A DNA stretch of 32,744 nucleotides, from assembly GCA_003094555.1 (NCBI GenBank), contig NATW01000083.1, forward strand, positions 1 to 32,744, read 5' to 3'. A model generated the notes under the pieces. It ran no database searches. It was given only the letters and a program-made list of their open reading frames with translations, and was not told the origin of the DNA. This stretch comes from a gamma proteobacterium symbiont of Ctena orbiculata. GTDB taxonomy: Bacteria > Pseudomonadota > Gammaproteobacteria > Chromatiales > Chromatiaceae. Shown piece after piece: positions 16,578 through 25,869 of this stretch (position 1 is its first letter; each line of letters starts with the position of its first letter). Position numbers and translations under genes: made by a program.

Positions 16578-16608
16578 TGCCTGCATCGTTCGATGCGGTC
16601 TACAGGCA
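16578..16608 (-). promoter_or_regulatory. Leader hairpin before the 185-aa gene
   Basis: The minus-strand transcript contains TGCCTG...CAGGCA as an outer stem and GCATC-GAAC-GATGC as an inner stem, ending about 8 bases before the AGGAG ribosome site. Outer and inner stems share one base, so they may be alternatives. A role in translation control is possible. Confidence 0.4.
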
Positions 16609-16717
16609 GTCAAGTCATAAGGGGGTATGCCATCGGAAGTGATGATGCTTGTACTGCAGGTTCAATAACCAAGTATTTTACTGGGTTTAGATTGAAATTC
16701 AATAACCCATACGAAAT

Positions 16718-17263
16718 TTATCCCTTTGCCTTTTTCGGATTGCGCAGTAATAGATAGGCCGCGCCGGTGCCTCCGTCCCGACGGGGGGCTGAGGTGAAGG
16801 CCAGTACATCATCCCGTTGCCTCAGCCAGAGATTGAGCTTCTGCTTGAGAATCGGTTGTTTTCCCTCTGACCGATAGCCCTTGCCATGGATGATGCGCAC
16901 GCAACGGATATCCCGTTCCTGACAGATCTTGAGGAACCGGTTCAGCTCATCCCTGGCGTGGCGTACGGTCAGGCCATGCAGATCCAATTCGGCGCCAATC
17001 TCCAGGTAGCCGCGACGTAAATCGTGCATGACACGGTGTTGTACACCGGGCCTTGCATAGTCGAGTACCTCGCCTGTCTCGATCTCCTGATCGGAATAGA
17101 GATCCTGTTCGGTATCATCCTCATCGCCGACGGGGAGATTCAGCGGCCTTGGCGGCAACTTGCGGCGATAGGGCTCAGTCCGTCGCTGCTGTATCGGCTC
17201 TACATCATCAAGTGCCTTGTATAACAATGTCTTGTCATCGGGTTTTTTCTCTTCGTCACTCAT
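16718..17263 (-). CDS. Smr-domain protein (SmrA/YdaL-like)
   Basis: A 181-residue protein with a disordered, charged N-terminal half and a C-terminal Smr (small MutS-related) domain. The domain shows [16 protein letters not shown], then [13 protein letters not shown] (the HGxG motif), and [18 protein letters not shown]. Smr proteins are nucleases, acting on DNA nicks or on mRNA at collided ribosomes depending on subfamily. I use ATG 17263, with GAGG about 9 bases upstream; a TTG at 17278 is in frame. It is divergent from surE. The SmrA versus SmrB assignment is uncertain, so no symbol is given. Confidence 0.9.
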   Translation of the reverse strand: MSDEEKKPDDKTLLYKALDDVEPIQQRRTEPYRRKLPPRPLNLPVGDEDDTEQDLYSDQEIETGEVLDYARPGVQHRVMHDLRRGYLEIGAELDLHGLTVRHARDELNRFLKICQERDIRCVRIIHGKGYRSEGKQPILKQKLNLWLRQRDDVLAFTSAPRRDGGTGAAYLLLRNPKKAKG

Positions 17264-17380
17264 TTCCCAGTCCCTCAACGGGTGTTTATATGCATGGTAT
17301 GGGCTGCTGAAGGGAATCTCAATCGGAGAGTGGAATGGAGGGATGAGAAGGTTGAGACTTTCCAGTATATTGTGCCCGGT

Positions 17381-18124
17381 ATGAAAATCCTCCTTAGTAA
17401 CGATGATGGTTATCAGGCCCCGGGTCTGCGGATACTGGCCGAACAGCTGTCAGCGGTTGGTGATATCGTGGTTGTGGCACCGGATCAGGATCGCAGCGGT
17501 GCCAGCAACTCTCTAACCCTGGTCAATCCACTGCGTGCCCGCACCATGGAAAACGGCTTCATTCGTGTGGATGGCACACCAACGGATTGTGTCCATCTGG
17601 CAATAACCGGACTCCTGTCTGATGAACCGGATCTGGTTGTCTCGGGTATCAATGCGGGTCCGAATATGGGCGACGATGTCCTCTACTCCGGTACTGTTGC
17701 AGCGGCTACTGAGGGACGCTTTTTGGGTTTTCCTGCGATTGCCATCTCCATGAATTCCCATGATCCGCAACATTTCGAAACGGCGGCCCGGGTTGCCCAG
17801 GAGCTGGTGAGTCGACTGCTGCGTTATCCTTTATCGTCAAACGTTATTCTGAATGTCAATGTGCCAGATATTCCTTATGACCAACTGCTGGGGATTCGCT
17901 CCACCCGTCTCGGTCACAGACACAAGGCCGAGCCAGTGATCAAGGCCAGCGATCCGCGGGGAAAGACTATCTACTGGGTCGGACCCGCGGGGGCTGAGCA
18001 GGATGCTGGGCAGGGTACCGATTTTTATACGGTCAGGCAGGGCTATGTCTCTGTCACACCCCTGCAGGTGGATCTTACTCGTCACAGTGCACTGCAGACA
18101 GTCAGCGAGTGGCTTGAACAGTGA
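17381..18124 (+). CDS. surE: 5'/3'-nucleotidase SurE
   Basis: A metal-dependent nucleoside monophosphate phosphatase associated with stationary-phase survival. The N-terminus [15 protein letters not shown] carries the metal-binding Asp pair D8-D9. [13 protein letters not shown] and [18 protein letters not shown] are the other two signature segments. At 247 residues it matches the usual length (253 in E. coli). In-frame upstream codons exist from 17282, but ATG 17381 gives the canonical start. The stop TGA overlaps an in-frame ATG (TGATG) of pcm. It begins the surE-pcm-yqaA-nlpD-rpoS block, conserved in many gammaproteobacteria. Confidence 0.97.
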   Translation: MKILLSNDDGYQAPGLRILAEQLSAVGDIVVVAPDQDRSGASNSLTLVNPLRARTMENGFIRVDGTPTDCVHLAITGLLSDEPDLVVSGINAGPNMGDDVLYSGTVAAATEGRFLGFPAIAISMNSHDPQHFETAARVAQELVSRLLRYPLSSNVILNVNVPDIPYDQLLGIRSTRLGHRHKAEPVIKASDPRGKTIYWVGPAGAEQDAGQGTDFYTVRQGYVSVTPLQVDLTRHSALQTVSEWLEQ

Positions 18125-18153
18125 TGATACGCCCTGAGCATCAAGGGATCGGC

Positions 18154-18786
18154 ATGACCTCCCAACGCACCAGGCAGCGTTTGATCGAGCGCCTGCGAAA
18201 AAAAGGGATTCGTCACCAGGCTGTGCTTGAAGCAATGCGTAATACGCCCCGGCATATCTTTGTCGATGAGGCGCTGGCCAGTCGGGCCTATGAAGAGACG
18301 GCCCTTCCCATAGGTCATGGTCAAACCATTTCTCAACCCTATACCGTGGCACGTATGACAGAAGCGTTGTTAGAGGCCGGGGTGCCGGAAATGGTACTCG
18401 AGATCGGTACCGGTTCCGGTTATCAATGCGCAATTCTGGCCCAGCTGGTGCGTCGGGTATACAGTGTCGAGAGAATTTCGGCGCTGCTCGATCAGGCCCG
18501 GCTCAGGTTTCGGGAACTTGGTCTACGCAATATTCGTCTCAAGCATAGTGATGGTGGCATAGGGATACCAGAGTACGCACCCTTCGATGGCATATTGGTT
18601 ACAGCCGCACCGCTGGGCTTGCCACAAACACTACTTGATCAATTGGCGGTGGGAGGTCGCTTGGTGATACCGATCCAGAGCGAAAAAGGACAGGTTATGG
18701 TCAGGGTTACACGCACTAGCGATGGCTTTCAGCAGGAACATCTTGAATCAGCGAATTTTGTGCCGTTGATGGGTGGTATGATCTGA
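18154..18786 (+). CDS. pcm: Protein-L-isoaspartate O-methyltransferase
   Basis: Repairs isoaspartyl residues in aged proteins by S-adenosylmethionine-dependent methylation. The family segments are [20 protein letters not shown] (about residues 51-70) and motif [12 protein letters not shown] (about 81-91). Two starts are possible. ATG 18124 overlaps the surE stop and would be translationally coupled. ATG 18154 has AAGGGA 6 bases upstream and gives 210 residues, close to E. coli Pcm (208); I list the latter. The stop TGA overlaps the next gene's ATG (TGATG). Confidence 0.95.
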   Translation: MTSQRTRQRLIERLRKKGIRHQAVLEAMRNTPRHIFVDEALASRAYEETALPIGHGQTISQPYTVARMTEALLEAGVPEMVLEIGTGSGYQCAILAQLVRRVYSVERISALLDQARLRFRELGLRNIRLKHSDGGIGIPEYAPFDGILVTAAPLGLPQTLLDQLAVGGRLVIPIQSEKGQVMVRVTRTSDGFQQEHLESANFVPLMGGMI

Positions 18787-19361
18787 TGCGCCTCTTCTCC
18801 TCGCTCTACGCTCGCACCATGCAGTGGTCCCGCCACCCCCATGCGCCTGCCTATCTTGCGGGCCTAAGCTTTGCCGAGTCCTCCTTCTTCCCCATCCCCC
18901 CGGATGTGATGTTGGCACCCATGAGCATGGCCCGGCCAAACCAGGCATGGTTTCTTGCCGGCTTGACCACCCTTGCCTCTGTCATAGGCGGTATGCTCGG
19001 TTACCTGATAGGCGTGTACGCATTCGATTTGATCCAACCCTGGCTGCACAACTGGGGTTATTGGGAAGGCTATCTGGAGACCAAGGGGTGGTTCGGCGAA
19101 TGGGGATTCTGGGCCATATTCCTGGCAGGCTTTTCCCCCATCCCTTACAAGATATTCACTATTACCGCAGGGGTGATCGGAATGGCGTTTATACCCTTTG
19201 TGATCGCATCCGTGATTGGACGGGGAGCACGCTTCTTCCTGGTGGCGGCACTCATGGCCTGGGGCGGGGCACGCATGGAGAGGGTACTGCATCGGTATGT
19301 GGATCGTCTTGGCTGGCTGTTGGTGATCGTCTTTTTGATATTAATAATTTATCTGAGATAG
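18786..19361 (+). CDS. yqaA: YqaA-family membrane protein (DedA/VTT-related)
   Basis: A 191-residue inner-membrane protein. AESSFFPIPPDVMLAPM is the conserved DedA/VTT-like re-entrant segment, and the second half repeats a similar pattern (GFSPIPYKIFTITAGV). Four or five hydrophobic helices are visible, including the C-terminal one (LGWLLVIVFLILIIYLR). DedA/VTT relatives are implicated in lipid translocation; the YqaA branch is not well characterised. Its ATG overlaps the pcm stop codon, so it belongs to the same transcript. The position between pcm and nlpD is common in Chromatiales-type genomes (from memory). Confidence 0.88.
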   Translation: MRLFSSLYARTMQWSRHPHAPAYLAGLSFAESSFFPIPPDVMLAPMSMARPNQAWFLAGLTTLASVIGGMLGYLIGVYAFDLIQPWLHNWGYWEGYLETKGWFGEWGFWAIFLAGFSPIPYKIFTITAGVIGMAFIPFVIASVIGRGARFFLVAALMAWGGARMERVLHRYVDRLGWLLVIVFLILIIYLR

Positions 19362-19411
19362 TCAGGGGGTTAGGTATCGCAACTCTGCTTGTCAGACACC
19401 GACGCCAAAGA

Positions 19412-20299
19412 GTGCAGCTGGGGCCTGTTGGTCTCATGCTGCTGCTGAGTCTGCTGATTGGCATAACCGCCTGTACGTCTAGAGGCAGTGCTCCTGTCTA
19501 CAACCGCACACCCTCACCCTCGCAGGGAGTGGAATCAGGTCAACAACAGCATCAGTCGCCGTCGGCTCGGCATAAAACCTCTCGCACCTACTACCTGGTG
19601 CAAGCCGGGGACACCCTCTACTCTATTGCCTGGCGGCACTATCTCTCCTTCCGCTCATTAGCTACCTGGAATGGGATAAAAGGGCCGAACTACTCCATCT
19701 ACCCTGGTCAGCGTTTGCGCCTGAAGCCACCCGAGACAAGGTCAAGACGGGTTAATCGTCCGGCACAGGCTGATCGGCTCCCTGCGAAGAAAAAGAGCTC
19801 TCCCGTTATCAAGCCGTTGCCGGATAAGCGATCCGGGGTGGCGACTGCCAAGGCCAAAGCGACCCCGATGAAGCAGGAGGGGTCTGTCAGGCAGACAAAG
19901 TCTCAACAGGTGAAGAAACCTATTAAGTTAAGCTGGAGATGGCCGACCAAAGGTAGAGTGGTACAGACCTTTTCGAAATCGGATCAGAACCGAAAAGGGA
20001 TCAGAATCCAGGGTGATACCGGACAACCTATAAAGGCAGCCGAAGCCGGTAGGGTGGTGTATGCTGGCGGGGGATTGGTCGGATATGGGAATCTCGTTAT
20101 CATCAAACACGGCCAGGAGTTTTTGAGTGCCTATGGGTACAATCGGAAACTACTGGTAAAAGAGGGTGATAAAATAGCCAAAGGCGATATAGTGGCTCAA
20201 ATGGGATCACCGAACAGAGGTGGTCAACCAATGCTGCACTTTGAGGTCAGGAAGCAGGGGAAGCCGATCAATCCGCTCCCACTGCTCCCGCGTAGATAA
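19412..20299 (+). CDS. nlpD: NlpD-like lipoprotein: LysM plus degenerate LytM (M23) domain
   Basis: An outer-membrane lipoprotein that activates the cell-division amidase AmiC in E. coli. A hydrophobic signal ends in the lipobox-like GITAC. A LysM peptidoglycan-binding domain follows (TYYLVQAGDTLYSIAWRHY), then a Lys/Pro-rich linker, then an M23 LytM domain. The LytM metal ligands are missing (KGIRIQG in place of H-x3-D, YGYN in place of the second His motif), as in E. coli NlpD, so it is probably an activator rather than an enzyme. The start is uncertain: GTG 19412 is listed, ATG 19436 is possible, and an AUC at 19376 has the best ribosome site (see findings). rpoS follows. Confidence 0.9.
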   Translation: MQLGPVGLMLLLSLLIGITACTSRGSAPVYNRTPSPSQGVESGQQQHQSPSARHKTSRTYYLVQAGDTLYSIAWRHYLSFRSLATWNGIKGPNYSIYPGQRLRLKPPETRSRRVNRPAQADRLPAKKKSSPVIKPLPDKRSGVATAKAKATPMKQEGSVRQTKSQQVKKPIKLSWRWPTKGRVVQTFSKSDQNRKGIRIQGDTGQPIKAAEAGRVVYAGGGLVGYGNLVIIKHGQEFLSAYGYNRKLLVKEGDKIAKGDIVAQMGSPNRGGQPMLHFEVRKQGKPINPLPLLPRR

Positions 20300-20310
20300 A
20301 AAATAATATG

Positions 20311-20339
20311 GCCTCACCACTGAGAAGGGTGATTGAGGC
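20311..20339 (+). repeat. Hairpin in the nlpD-rpoS gap
   Basis: GCCTCA (20311-20316) and TGAGGC (20334-20339) pair around a 17-base loop, shortly after the nlpD stop and 84 bases before rpoS. No T-run follows, so full termination is unlikely. It could be part of the rpoS leader. Confidence 0.35.
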
Positions 20340-20423
20340 ATGCTTGGGGCTGGATAGGCGGTTGTGCGAGCAATCCCTAACGAGCTTCGTATGCAGGCAT
20401 GTCCAGGTTGATGGAGATGTGAG

Positions 20424-21431
20424 ATGAGTAAAAGTCCGGTAGAGCCTGATGATTCGGATGAAAGTCCGATCATTGACGATCTTGCGGCAGATGAAGTCAT
20501 CCTGTCGGATGATTCCGCTGACAGCGAAGAGGTCGTAGAGGAAAAAACAGAAGATATCAGCGATGTCCTTAAGCTCAAATCACCTGAACCGGGTGATGCA
20601 CAGATGGATGCCACCCGGCTCTATCTGAATGAGATAGGGATATCCAAATTGCTGACCGCCGAAGAGGAGGTCTACTTCGCCAGGCTCGCGCAAAAAGGCG
20701 ATCAGTCAGCCAGACAACGCATGATCGAAAGCAATCTCCGCCTGGTGGTGAAGATTGCGCGTCGCTACATGAATCGTGGTCTGGCACTGTTGGATCTCAT
20801 CGAGGAGGGAAACCTTGGATTGATTCGAGCAGTGGAGAAGTTCGATCCTGAACGGGGATTTCGCTTTTCAACCTATGCCACATGGTGGATCCGCCAGACC
20901 ATTGAGCGGGCAATCATGAATCAGACCCGCACAATCCGTCTTCCCATTCATGTGGTCAAAGAGATCAATGTCTATCTGCGTGCCGCCAGAAAGCTGGCTC
21001 AAACCCTGGATCATGAACCAAGTTCAGAGGAGATCGCCGATCTGCTCGACAGGCCGATAGATGAAGTCAAGCGCATGCTGGGACTGAATGAACGTGTCAC
21101 ATCGGTGGATACGCCTTTTGGCAAGGATGCTGACAAACCCCTGCTCGACACCATTGCCGATGAGAAGAGCATGGATCCAACGGTGGATATTCAGAATGAT
21201 GGACTCAACGCCAATCTCGACAGATGGCTGAGTAAGCTGAATGACAAGCAGCGCGAGGTGGTGGAACGCCGCTTTGGTCTGCATGGCTATGAGAATTCCA
21301 CCCTGGAGCAGGTGGCCAATGAACTGGGTGTCACCCGTGAGCGTGTCAGACAGATTCAGATGGATGCCCTCAGGCGTCTGCGTGATATCCTGGAGAGAGA
21401 CGGTTTTTCGGTAGAGTCGATATTTAAGTGA
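20424..21431 (+). CDS. rpoS: RNA polymerase sigma factor RpoS (sigma-38)
   Basis: The stationary-phase and general stress sigma factor. It has 335 residues with an acidic N-terminal extension (about residues 1-55). Region 1.2 follows ([20 protein letters not shown]), then region 2 ([20 protein letters not shown], then [20 protein letters not shown]) and region 4.2 ([20 protein letters not shown]). GGAGATG is just before the ATG. The upstream order surE-pcm-nlpD-rpoS identifies RpoS rather than RpoD or RpoH. The 124-base gap after nlpD may contain its own leader or promoter. An FNR-type regulator gene follows after 51 bases, which differs from the enteric arrangement. Confidence 0.97.
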   Translation: MSKSPVEPDDSDESPIIDDLAADEVILSDDSADSEEVVEEKTEDISDVLKLKSPEPGDAQMDATRLYLNEIGISKLLTAEEEVYFARLAQKGDQSARQRMIESNLRLVVKIARRYMNRGLALLDLIEEGNLGLIRAVEKFDPERGFRFSTYATWWIRQTIERAIMNQTRTIRLPIHVVKEINVYLRAARKLAQTLDHEPSSEEIADLLDRPIDEVKRMLGLNERVTSVDTPFGKDADKPLLDTIADEKSMDPTVDIQNDGLNANLDRWLSKLNDKQREVVERRFGLHGYENSTLEQVANELGVTRERVRQIQMDALRRLRDILERDGFSVESIFK

Positions 21432-21482
21432 GGGTGGAACTGTTTAACTGAGCCCCTCCCTAACTGCGGTATTAATTGTACA

Positions 21483-22226
21483 GTGTTAAAGTCTTGCTGC
21501 CTTTCAGATGGACATGATGGCGAGCACTTGCTCGAGGTCGCTTGCAGGGAGTGCGGTCTCGATCCCATGTGCCAGGTTCTGGATTATGCGGCGCCGGACA
21601 GTGGAGTGCCGTCAGGGATCTTGCTGCGCCGCCAACCGGTCAGCAAGGGGGAGAGGCTGTTTGGCGTCGATCAGCCGTTTGATGCCGTCTACGCCGTCAA
21701 ATCGGGATCCTTCAAGGCCATGCTCCCCGATCTGAACCGGCGGGAGCGGGTTATCGGCTTCTACCTGCCAGGGGATTTGATCGGCGCCGAAGGCATGGCC
21801 AATCGTTACTACTCCTACTCAGTCCGGGCCCTTGAGGCCAGTAGCGTTTGCGTACTGGATATTGGCCGATTGGAGCAGAGTGGACGTTCCCCCGAGGCGG
21901 TTCAGCGCGCACTTATTGAAATGCTGGGACAGGAGGTTGCATTGAATCACTCCGTGACCGCATCGCTGATACGGCAGAATGCGGATCAGCGCCTGGCCGC
22001 CTTCATCCTTTCCCTCGCCATACGCTCCTCGCTACGAGGGTTGGGTAGCAATCGACTCTATCTGGCCATGTCAAGAAGTGACATGGCGAGCTATCTTGGT
22101 CTTGCGCGAGAGACAGTCAGCCGGGTGCTGACAAGGTTCCAAAAAGACGGATTAATTCGACTCCGCAAGCAAAGTCTGATGCTGCTGAGTCGGGAAAAAT
22201 TAGAGCAAGTCGCCACCTCCCGTTGA
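21483..22226 (+). CDS. fnr: FNR/ANR-type oxygen-sensing transcription regulator
   Basis: A Crp/Fnr-family regulator of 247 residues. The N-terminal cysteine set C21-x2-C24-x5-C30 plus C123 matches the four ligands of the oxygen-labile [4Fe-4S] cluster of FNR and ANR. A cyclic-nucleotide-binding-like beta-roll (GVDQPFDAVYAVKSGSFKAM) follows. The helix-turn-helix contains YLGLARETVSRVL, whose E-x2-SR residues read TTGAT-N4-ATCAA sites in FNR. The start is GTG; no ATG precedes the cysteine cluster and no strong ribosome site is visible. It stands directly upstream of the cbb3 oxidase genes, a classic FNR/ANR target. The symbol is by family; it could be called anr. Confidence 0.93.
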   Translation: MLKSCCLSDGHDGEHLLEVACRECGLDPMCQVLDYAAPDSGVPSGILLRRQPVSKGERLFGVDQPFDAVYAVKSGSFKAMLPDLNRRERVIGFYLPGDLIGAEGMANRYYSYSVRALEASSVCVLDIGRLEQSGRSPEAVQRALIEMLGQEVALNHSVTASLIRQNADQRLAAFILSLAIRSSLRGLGSNRLYLAMSRSDMASYLGLARETVSRVLTRFQKDGLIRLRKQSLMLLSREKLEQVATSR

Positions 22227-22380
22227 GTACCCTTTCGATTTAGTCAACTACTTACCACATCCCATGACTGCTGGATGCGGTGGATAAAACTTGCCAAGTA
22301 CACTCTGTTTGTGCCAATTAGCCCAATTCTAATGCCAAGCACCATCTGGAATAGGGAAAAATATGTTTTTTTAACTTTCG

Positions 22381-22394
22381 TTGATCTATGTCAA
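22381..22394. promoter_or_regulatory. FNR/ANR box upstream of ccoN
   Basis: TTGATCTATGTCAA matches the FNR consensus TTGAT-N4-ATCAA with one mismatch. It lies 218 bases before ccoN in the 385-base gap after fnr. AT-rich -10 candidates follow: TATTTT at 22417-22422 (placing the box near -41.5, a class II position) or TAAAAT at 22412-22417. The rest of the gap (22227-22611) holds the palindrome listed next and no gene. Confidence 0.75.
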
Positions 22395-22520
22395 TTAAGG
22401 TAATGTACCTATAAAATATTTTTTATATCAATATCTTAGATTCATTGTCTGGCATTAGGTTTTTCTAATGATTATATTGACATCTGAGCCATTTAAGAGT
22501 GATATATGTCACGCTGCAAT

Positions 22521-22536
22521 TGTGTCATTTCACACA
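22521..22536. promoter_or_regulatory. CRP-like palindrome upstream of ccoN
   Basis: TGTGT-CATTTC-ACACA is a perfect 5+5 inverted repeat with a 6-base spacer, 75 bases before the ccoN start. It has the geometry of a CRP site (TGTGA-N6-TCACA) but differs at the fifth base of each half. It lies downstream of the promoter suggested by the FNR box, so it could be a repressor site or a site for a second promoter. Confidence 0.45.
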
Positions 22537-22611
22537 GTTGTGGGTAGTGGGGCTTTTCTGAAAAGTCAAATTTTAAAGTCTTGTTCAATCTTAGTTTTAT
22601 GAGGGGGGTTC

Positions 22612-24045
22612 ATGGACGCCGCAGCCGAGCAGAAATACAACTTTGCAGTTGTGCGCTGGTTTACCGTCATGGCCGTTGTCTACCTTGTTGTAGGCGCACT
22701 GGTGGGGGTTTACATCGCCGCCGAACTGGCATGGCCGTTTCTTAATTTCGATATTCCATATATCACTTTCGGGCGTCTACGTCCGCTTCACACCAATGCA
22801 GTAATCTTCGCCTTTGGCGGTTGTGCATTGATGGCAACATCTTTCTACAGCGTGCAACGCACATGCGGTGTTCGGTTATGGAGTGACAAACTGGCTTGGT
22901 TCACCTTTATCGGCTGGAACCTGATTATCGTTTCCGCGGTAATCACCCTTCCTCTCGGCATCACCACCGCTAAGGAATATGCTGAGCTGGAGTGGCCGAT
23001 TGATCTGGCGATCGCTGTGGTCTGGCTGGTCTATTCATTCAACTTCATCATGACCCTGGCGACCCGTAAGACCTCCCATATCTATGTCTCGAACTGGTTT
23101 TTCCTCGGTATGATGGTGATGATCACCTACCTGCATGTGGTTAACAGCCTGGCGGTTCCGGTTGACCTGTTCAAGTCCTATTCAGCCTTTTCCGGCGTCC
23201 AGGACGCGATGATTCAATGGTGGTACGGACATAATGCAGTGGGCTTCTACCTGACTGCCGGTTTCCTCGGCATCATGTACTACTTCGTGCCAAAGCAGGC
23301 CGGTCGCCCTGTCTACTCATACCGTCTCTCAGTGGTCCATTTCTGGGCACTGATGTTCGGTTATGTATGGCTGGGTTCCCACCATCTGCAATACACCGCA
23401 CTGCCAGACTGGGCCGGTTCACTCGGTGCCGCTGTCTCCCTGGCGATGATCATTCCGTCATGGGGTGGTGCAGTTAACGGCATGATGACCCTCTCCGGTG
23501 CTTGGGACAAACTGCGTACCGACTACATTCTGCGTTTCATGATCATGTCCCTGGCCTTCTACGCCATGTCCACCTTCGAAGGACCGGTCATGTCCCTGAA
23601 GACCGTGAACGCACTCTCACACTACACTGACTGGACTGTGGGTCATGTTCACTCCGGTGCTCTGGGCTGGGTGGCCATGGTCGCTATTGGCGCCATCTAC
23701 CACTTGATGATGCGTACCTTCCACACCGAAATGTGGTCCATGAAGCTGATTAACGCTCACTTCTGGACTGCCACCATCGGTGCGGTCATCTACGTCGTTG
23801 CGATGTGGGTGTCCGGTATCATGCAGGGTCTGATGTGGCGTGCCTATGACGAGTACGGCACCCTGGCCTATACCTTTGCCGAGTCTGTTGAAGCGATGCA
23901 TCCATACTACGCCATGCGTACCGTGGGCGGAGCGATCTTCCTGCTTGGTGCATTGATGATGTTGATCAACGTTCTTATGACCGTTGCCAAGGCATCCAGT
24001 GAAGGTAGTCTGCAGCAAGCCCGCACCGCTGCGGCATCTGCTTAA
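22612..24045 (+). CDS. ccoN: cbb3-type cytochrome c oxidase subunit I
   Basis: The catalytic membrane subunit of the high-affinity oxidase, reducing oxygen to water and pumping protons. All cofactor ligands are present: H60 and H347 for low-spin heme b; H207, H257 and H258 for CuB; H345 for heme b3; and Y251 as the cross-linked tyrosine. These positions match the Pseudomonas stutzeri numbering as I recall it. At 477 residues it has the family's twelve-helix length. A strong GAGGGGGG precedes the ATG. It heads ccoNOQP, and expression under low oxygen is expected from the FNR-like box upstream. Confidence 0.98.
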   Translation: MDAAAEQKYNFAVVRWFTVMAVVYLVVGALVGVYIAAELAWPFLNFDIPYITFGRLRPLHTNAVIFAFGGCALMATSFYSVQRTCGVRLWSDKLAWFTFIGWNLIIVSAVITLPLGITTAKEYAELEWPIDLAIAVVWLVYSFNFIMTLATRKTSHIYVSNWFFLGMMVMITYLHVVNSLAVPVDLFKSYSAFSGVQDAMIQWWYGHNAVGFYLTAGFLGIMYYFVPKQAGRPVYSYRLSVVHFWALMFGYVWLGSHHLQYTALPDWAGSLGAAVSLAMIIPSWGGAVNGMMTLSGAWDKLRTDYILRFMIMSLAFYAMSTFEGPVMSLKTVNALSHYTDWTVGHVHSGALGWVAMVAIGAIYHLMMRTFHTEMWSMKLINAHFWTATIGAVIYVVAMWVSGIMQGLMWRAYDEYGTLAYTFAESVEAMHPYYAMRTVGGAIFLLGALMMLINVLMTVAKASSEGSLQQARTAAASA

Positions 24046-24064
24046 TTAAAGGGGGTTTCGCAAA

Positions 24065-24778
24065 ATGGCGAATGAAAACCAATCAACAACCTTCCAGGAG
24101 AAGATGGAGAAGAACGTTTGGTTGCTTCTGCTAATCCTGGCTTTGTCTCTTACCGTGGGTGGTATTGTCGAGATCGTACCGCTGTTTACCATGAATTCCA
24201 CCATGGAACACAACAAAGCACCTGAGCTGATCTGGCAACGTCAGGCCGGTCAGACGCTGCAGGACCATAAATCTGGTGATGGTGTGCGTCCCTACACAGC
24301 CCTTGAGCTGGCGGGTCGCGACATCTATCAGCGTGAAGGCTGCTATACCTGCCACTCTCAGATGGTTCGACCTTTCCGTGATGAGAAAGAGCGTTATGGC
24401 CACTACTCTCTGGCATCAGAGTCCATGTACGACCATCCCTTTCAGTGGGGATCCAAGCGTACCGGCCCTGACATCGCCAGACTCGGTGGTAAATACTCTG
24501 ATGACTGGCAACGCAAGCATCTACGGGATCCGCGTTCGGTTGTGCCTGAGTCTGTCATGCCCAACTATCCCTGGCTGAAAGATAGCATGGTCGAGGGTAA
24601 GGATATGGCTACTCGTTTCACAGTCATGAGACTGCTGGGTGTCCCTTACACTGATGAAGACATTGCCAGTGCCAATGGTGAACTGGCCGGCAAGACCGAA
24701 GAGGATGCTGTAGTGGCATACCTGCAGGTCTTGGGGACCATGGCAAAGCTAGACGAGAACAAGGTCTATCGTGAGTAG
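24065..24778 (+). CDS. ccoO: cbb3-type cytochrome c oxidase subunit II (mono-heme)
   Basis: A membrane-anchored c-type cytochrome of 237 residues carrying electrons to CcoN. One N-terminal helix (about 18-42) is followed by the heme site C93-Y-T-C96-H97 and [10 protein letters not shown], a strongly conserved CcoO segment. [12 protein letters not shown] supplies the probable axial methionine. The heme domain faces the periplasm. It starts 19 bases after ccoN and overlaps ccoQ by 8 bases. Length and order are standard for the operon. Confidence 0.98.
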   Translation: MANENQSTTFQEKMEKNVWLLLLILALSLTVGGIVEIVPLFTMNSTMEHNKAPELIWQRQAGQTLQDHKSGDGVRPYTALELAGRDIYQREGCYTCHSQMVRPFRDEKERYGHYSLASESMYDHPFQWGSKRTGPDIARLGGKYSDDWQRKHLRDPRSVVPESVMPNYPWLKDSMVEGKDMATRFTVMRLLGVPYTDEDIASANGELAGKTEEDAVVAYLQVLGTMAKLDENKVYRE

Positions 24779-24983
24779 TTTCAGTGACTATTTTCATACT
24801 GACTGGGAGGCTATGACCACCAGTGATTGGGTGGGCCTGATCATGACGGTGGTCACCTTCTTACTCATGATAGGCGTATATTTCTACGCCTTACGTCCGA
24901 AGAATCGGGAGAAGCTGGAGAAGAACCGTTTCATCCCGATGGACGATGATGCAATTGATAGCGGAGAGAAAAATGGCGGATAA
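24771..24983 (+). CDS. ccoQ: cbb3-type oxidase small subunit CcoQ
   Basis: A 70-residue single-helix protein that stabilises the cbb3 complex. The helix is [22 protein letters not shown] (shorter core visible at about residues 20-41), followed by [19 protein letters not shown], the usual charged CcoQ tail. It starts with GTG, overlapping the end of ccoO by 8 bases, and its end overlaps the ccoP start by 11 bases. The family is weakly conserved in sequence, but position and architecture are clear. Confidence 0.92.
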   Translation: MSSFSDYFHTDWEAMTTSDWVGLIMTVVTFLLMIGVYFYALRPKNREKLEKNRFIPMDDDAIDSGEKNGG

Positions 24984-25824
24984 CAATTCTTTTCCGGGTG
25001 AAAACAATACCGGACACGTGTGGGACGACAACCTCCGGGAGTTGACCAACCCACCACCGCGTTGGTGGATGCTGGCCTTCTGGGCCTCGGTGATCTGGTG
25101 GGTAGTCTACGGTGTTCTCTACCCCACGTGGCCAGTTGGACATGAGTCGAACAAAGGTGTCATGGGCTGGACTCAGATGGATGAGTACATTCAGGGCGTC
25201 GATGAGGTCGAAGCCGTGCGTGCCGAGTTTGAGACTCAGATAAAAGGCATGTCAGCTAAGGATATATTGGCTGCACCTGGACTCTCCCAGTATGCAGAGG
25301 CCTCAGCCAGGGTACTGTATGGTGACAACTGTGCGGCCTGTCATGGCGGCGGTGGTCAGGGTGGCCCAGGTTATCCTGTACTTGCTGACGATGACTGGCT
25401 CTATGGCGGAAACATTGAGAACATTCAGCAGACCATCACCATGGGCCGTAAAGGTATCATGACGGCACATGGCAAGATCCTGTCTGATGCCGAAATCGAT
25501 AGCCTGGCGAAGGCGATTCAAGCGGGTGATCCGACTTCTGATCCCAACTTTGCCCAGAAGGGCTGTATCGCCTGTCACGGGATGGACGGTAAGGGTATGG
25601 CTGTCCTCGGTTCTGCAAACCTGACTGATGGTATCTATCGCTTCACACCCGCTGAGGGCGAGTCCGTATTGGATAGCATAAAATACACCATCAGGTATGG
25701 TGTGAATGATGCGACCGAGCAGAAGACTCGTGATGCGGTGATGCCGGTTTTTGGTGATAGACTGTCACAGGATGACATCAAAAAGCTGGCTGTTTTAGTT
25801 CACAAGTTCGGTGGTGGCCAGTAA
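24973..25824 (+). CDS. ccoP: cbb3-type cytochrome c oxidase subunit III (di-heme)
   Basis: A di-heme c-type cytochrome of 283 residues, the electron entry point of the oxidase. The N-terminal segment (HVWDDNLRELTNPPPRWW) and one helix (about 32-50) are typical of CcoP. Heme sites are C120-A-A-C123-H124 and C198-I-A-C201-H202. I chose ATG 24973, preceded by GGAGAG; codons upstream in frame belong to ccoQ. A strong hairpin follows the stop, then a small membrane-protein gene. Confidence 0.98.
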   Translation: MADNNSFPGENNTGHVWDDNLRELTNPPPRWWMLAFWASVIWWVVYGVLYPTWPVGHESNKGVMGWTQMDEYIQGVDEVEAVRAEFETQIKGMSAKDILAAPGLSQYAEASARVLYGDNCAACHGGGGQGGPGYPVLADDDWLYGGNIENIQQTITMGRKGIMTAHGKILSDAEIDSLAKAIQAGDPTSDPNFAQKGCIACHGMDGKGMAVLGSANLTDGIYRFTPAEGESVLDSIKYTIRYGVNDATEQKTRDAVMPVFGDRLSQDDIKKLAVLVHKFGGGQ

Positions 25825-25869
25825 ACAAGGTTGAATAATTTATTCACTGAGTAGACTTTTTCCACCATT

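Noticed and set aside
20311-20339. Hairpin after nlpD as an intrinsic terminator
   Set aside because: No T-run follows; kept only as a hairpin.
22258-22277. CATCC/GGATG hairpin after fnr as a terminator
   Set aside because: Short stem, 10-base loop, no T-run.
22449-22466. Sigma-54-like promoter (TGGCA ... TTTCT) upstream of ccoN
   Set aside because: The -12 element does not match the required GC dinucleotide context.
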